A DNA stretch of 64,000 nucleotides from G963665185 sp049723905 (GTDB taxonomy: Bacteria > Desulfobacterota > Desulfovibrionia > Desulfovibrionales > Desulfovibrionaceae): NCBI RefSeq assembly GCF_049723905.1, contig NZ_JBJKFD010000001.1, forward strand, positions 186,001-250,000. Reading direction: 5' to 3'. This document shows positions 62,490 through 64,000 of the stretch, in pieces. The notes under the pieces were generated by a model. It was not told the origin of the DNA. It saw only the letters and a program-made list of their open reading frames with translations, and did no database searches. Position numbers and translations under genes: made by a program. Numbering within the stretch: the first letter of the stretch is position 1; each line of letters begins with the position of its first letter.

Positions 62490-63251
62490 ATGTTGAAGCA
62501 GTACATCCTCCTCTTTTGCTTTTGCCTGTTTTTGATCGGAGGGGGCGGTGTTGGTTCCTCATGGGCTGGGCATGTGGCGCTTGCTTCGTTGGAATGGGTT
62601 CCATACACCGGAGCGCGGCTTCCCGAAAAGGGATCATCTTCCCTTGTGGTTAGCAAAGCCTTTGAAGCGGCCGGGTATTCGGCCTCCATCAAGTTCTTTC
62701 CATGGAAAAGAGTGGTAAGAATGTCAGTGCAGGGCCATGTAGATGGCTATTTTCCGGTATATTTTTCTTTGCAACGATCAAAAATATTTATTTTTTCGAA
62801 TCAAATCGGGCTCAGTCCCATAGGGTTCATTGAGCCCGTTGGACATCATGTGGACTGGAAAACCCTTGATGATTTGAAGGGGCTGCGTATTGGCGTAGTG
62901 GACGGTTTTGTGAACACTGCGGAATTTGATGCCATGGTTGCCTCTGGAGAACTGAACGTGGATTCGAGCATGGAAGATATCACAAATATCAAGAAATTGG
63001 CGCTTGGAAGGTTGGATTTGGCTGTTATTGATAAAAGGGTCTTTACTTTCCTTATGCAATCCGAGCCCAGCCTTCGTGAGTTCAAGGATAAGGTGGTGTT
63101 CAATGACAAGTTGCTGGAACTCAAGGGATTGTATGTTTGTTTTCTGCGTACGGAAAAGGGGCGGCGGTTGGTGAAGGTTTTCAACGAAGGCCTTGGTAAG
63201 TTGGATTGGCAGTCGGTACAGGAGGAATACTTTCAAAGTATCATGAAGTGA
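62490..63251 (+). CDS. Periplasmic substrate-binding protein (SBP_bac_3-like)
   Basis: The 253-residue product has a signal peptide (ILLFCFCLFLIGGGGVGSSWAG) and the fold of family-3 extracellular solute-binding proteins: ALASLEWVPYTGARLPEKGSSS near the start, FPWKRVVRM, and the second lobe DDLKGLRIGVVDGFVNTAEFD. No permease or ATPase gene is next to it, so it may be an orphan sensor-like protein. The start at 62490 follows AGGAG; an in-frame ATG 102 bases upstream would hide the signal. Its neighbour at 63427 is a close paralogue. Confidence 0.88.
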   Translation: MLKQYILLFCFCLFLIGGGGVGSSWAGHVALASLEWVPYTGARLPEKGSSSLVVSKAFEAAGYSASIKFFPWKRVVRMSVQGHVDGYFPVYFSLQRSKIFIFSNQIGLSPIGFIEPVGHHVDWKTLDDLKGLRIGVVDGFVNTAEFDAMVASGELNVDSSMEDITNIKKLALGRLDLAVIDKRVFTFLMQSEPSLREFKDKVVFNDKLLELKGLYVCFLRTEKGRRLVKVFNEGLGKLDWQSVQEEYFQSIMK

Positions 63252-63426
63252 ATGGCGTGCTGGAGTATTCGAGCTGCAGGCGGGAAGTTGATTTTGCGTT
63301 GAGTCCTGTAGGTATGTTTATTCTTCTTGGACGGACTTTTTCAGGAGCGTGTGGTTACCGGCAGTTTAGTTTGCCTTGATATTCAGAACTGTTGTTGAAA
63401 TCAGGAATCTCGTAAGGAGAAGGCAC

Positions 63427-64000
63427 GTGAAGCGGTACATCCTCGTTCTCATCTTGGGACTGTTTTTGGGCGGTGTATGCTGCGGTGGTGACCTGCAGAC
63501 CACTCATGTTGTCCTTTCTTCCCTTGAGTGGCCACCTTATACGAGCGAAAATTTGCCTGGAAACGGGGCTTCTGGCCACGTGGTAACGGCAGCTTTCAGG
63601 GCAGCGGGAGTTTCCACGGACCTGGGGTTTTATCCCTGGAAGAGGGCGGTACGAATGGCGGAGAAGGGAAGGGCGGCAGCATACTTCCCGGAATACTTTT
63701 CACCGCGTCTTGCTACGAACTTTATTTTTTCCGAAAAGATGGGAACCAGTCCATTAGGATTTATCGAGCCAGCGAATAATCGGGTAAACTGGGATTCACT
63801 CAGCGATTTGAAGGGGCTACGTATCGGGGTCGTCGACGGGTACGTTAATACTCCGGAGTTCGACAATATGGTCGCCTTGAAAGAGCTTACGGTGGACCCT
63901 GGGGTGGACGATGTGATGAATATTAAGAAATTGGCGCTGGGACGGCTGGACTTGGCGGTAATGGACAGAAATGTTTTTGAGTATCTGATGAAGACAGCGC
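63427..64000 (+). CDS. Second periplasmic substrate-binding protein paralogue, cut by window edge
   Basis: A GTG start at 63427, seven bases after AAGGAG, opens a frame that stays open to the window end (191 codons seen). The product has a signal peptide (MKRYILVLILGLFLGGVC; a lipobox-like VCC is possible), then VVLSSLEWPPYTSENLP, FYPWKRAVRMAEKG, GTSPLGFIEP and DLKGLRIGVVDGYVNTPEFD. These align segment by segment with the upstream gene, so the two arose by tandem duplication. The gene is easily missed because of the GTG start. The 3' end is not seen. Confidence 0.88.
   Translation, partial: MKRYILVLILGLFLGGVCCGGDLQTTHVVLSSLEWPPYTSENLPGNGASGHVVTAAFRAAGVSTDLGFYPWKRAVRMAEKGRAAAYFPEYFSPRLATNFIFSEKMGTSPLGFIEPANNRVNWDSLSDLKGLRIGVVDGYVNTPEFDNMVALKELTVDPGVDDVMNIKKLALGRLDLAVMDRNVFEYLMKTA

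Noticed and set aside
1..64000. CRISPR arrays, insertion sequences, integrases or attachment sites
   Set aside because: No regularly spaced repeats, transposase or integrase motifs, or tRNA-flanking direct repeats were seen.

Overview
The window reads as chromosomal DNA of a sulfate-reducing deltaproteobacterium of the Desulfovibrio type (Desulfovibrionaceae, genus not resolvable here). Three things point that way: the flagellar order flgF-flgG-flgA-flgH-flgI-flgJ-flgN-flgK-flgL-csrA-fliW with a divergent flgM; an atypical pyruvate carboxylase directly followed by an oversized PEP synthase; and the general mix of che genes and HDOD proteins. No insertion sequence, prophage, CRISPR array or rRNA operon is visible. 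Apart from one frameshifted outer-membrane gene the region looks intact.

Layout. 1-3350 (minus): a truncated undecaprenyl-phosphate sugar transferase, then a chemotaxis cluster cheR - HDOD gene - cheX. 4023-8003: rsgA, a repeat protein, hsp20 and a TetR regulator. 8139-14918: an orphan helical protein, a MEMO-family gene, a beta-barrel protein with a 7-base homopolymer frameshift, and a CpxRA-like two-component pair followed by a glycine-zipper lipoprotein. 15140-26239 (minus): the translation and RNA-metabolism superoperon tRNA-Gly - rimP - nusA - ylxR - infB - DUF503 - rbfA - nrnA-like - truB - rpsO - pnp.

26396-38216: the rod, ring and hook-junction flagellar operon, with a well-matched sigma-54 promoter in front of flgF and two sigma-28-type promoters in front of flgM and its upstream neighbour. 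This fits a cascade in which sigma-54 drives hook-basal-body genes and FlgM and sigma-28 drive the late genes, with CsrA and FliW adding post-transcriptional control. 38386-43028: nadK, a DUF89-like protein, an MltA-type transglycosylase and a DUF4254 protein.

43161-51981 is the most unusual part. Two very large paralogues (1325 and 1294 residues) converge on each other. Each has a long helical N-terminal region, a pentapeptide-like repeat domain and a class I adenylate cyclase domain. The plus-strand copy keeps the nucleotidyltransferase signature (GS...DFD). The minus-strand copy has lost it (GA...SVD) and looks like a pseudoenzyme. An MBL-fold hydrolase with an intact HxHxDH motif lies between them, downstream of the pseudoenzyme on the same strand. 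I propose a cAMP (or related nucleotide) synthesis, regulation and turnover module.

52476-62221: cheV, birA, pyruvate carboxylase and PEP synthase. BirA would biotinylate the carboxylase, and the two large enzymes convert pyruvate to oxaloacetate and to PEP. 62490-64000: two tandem paralogous periplasmic binding proteins, the second starting at GTG and cut by the window edge.
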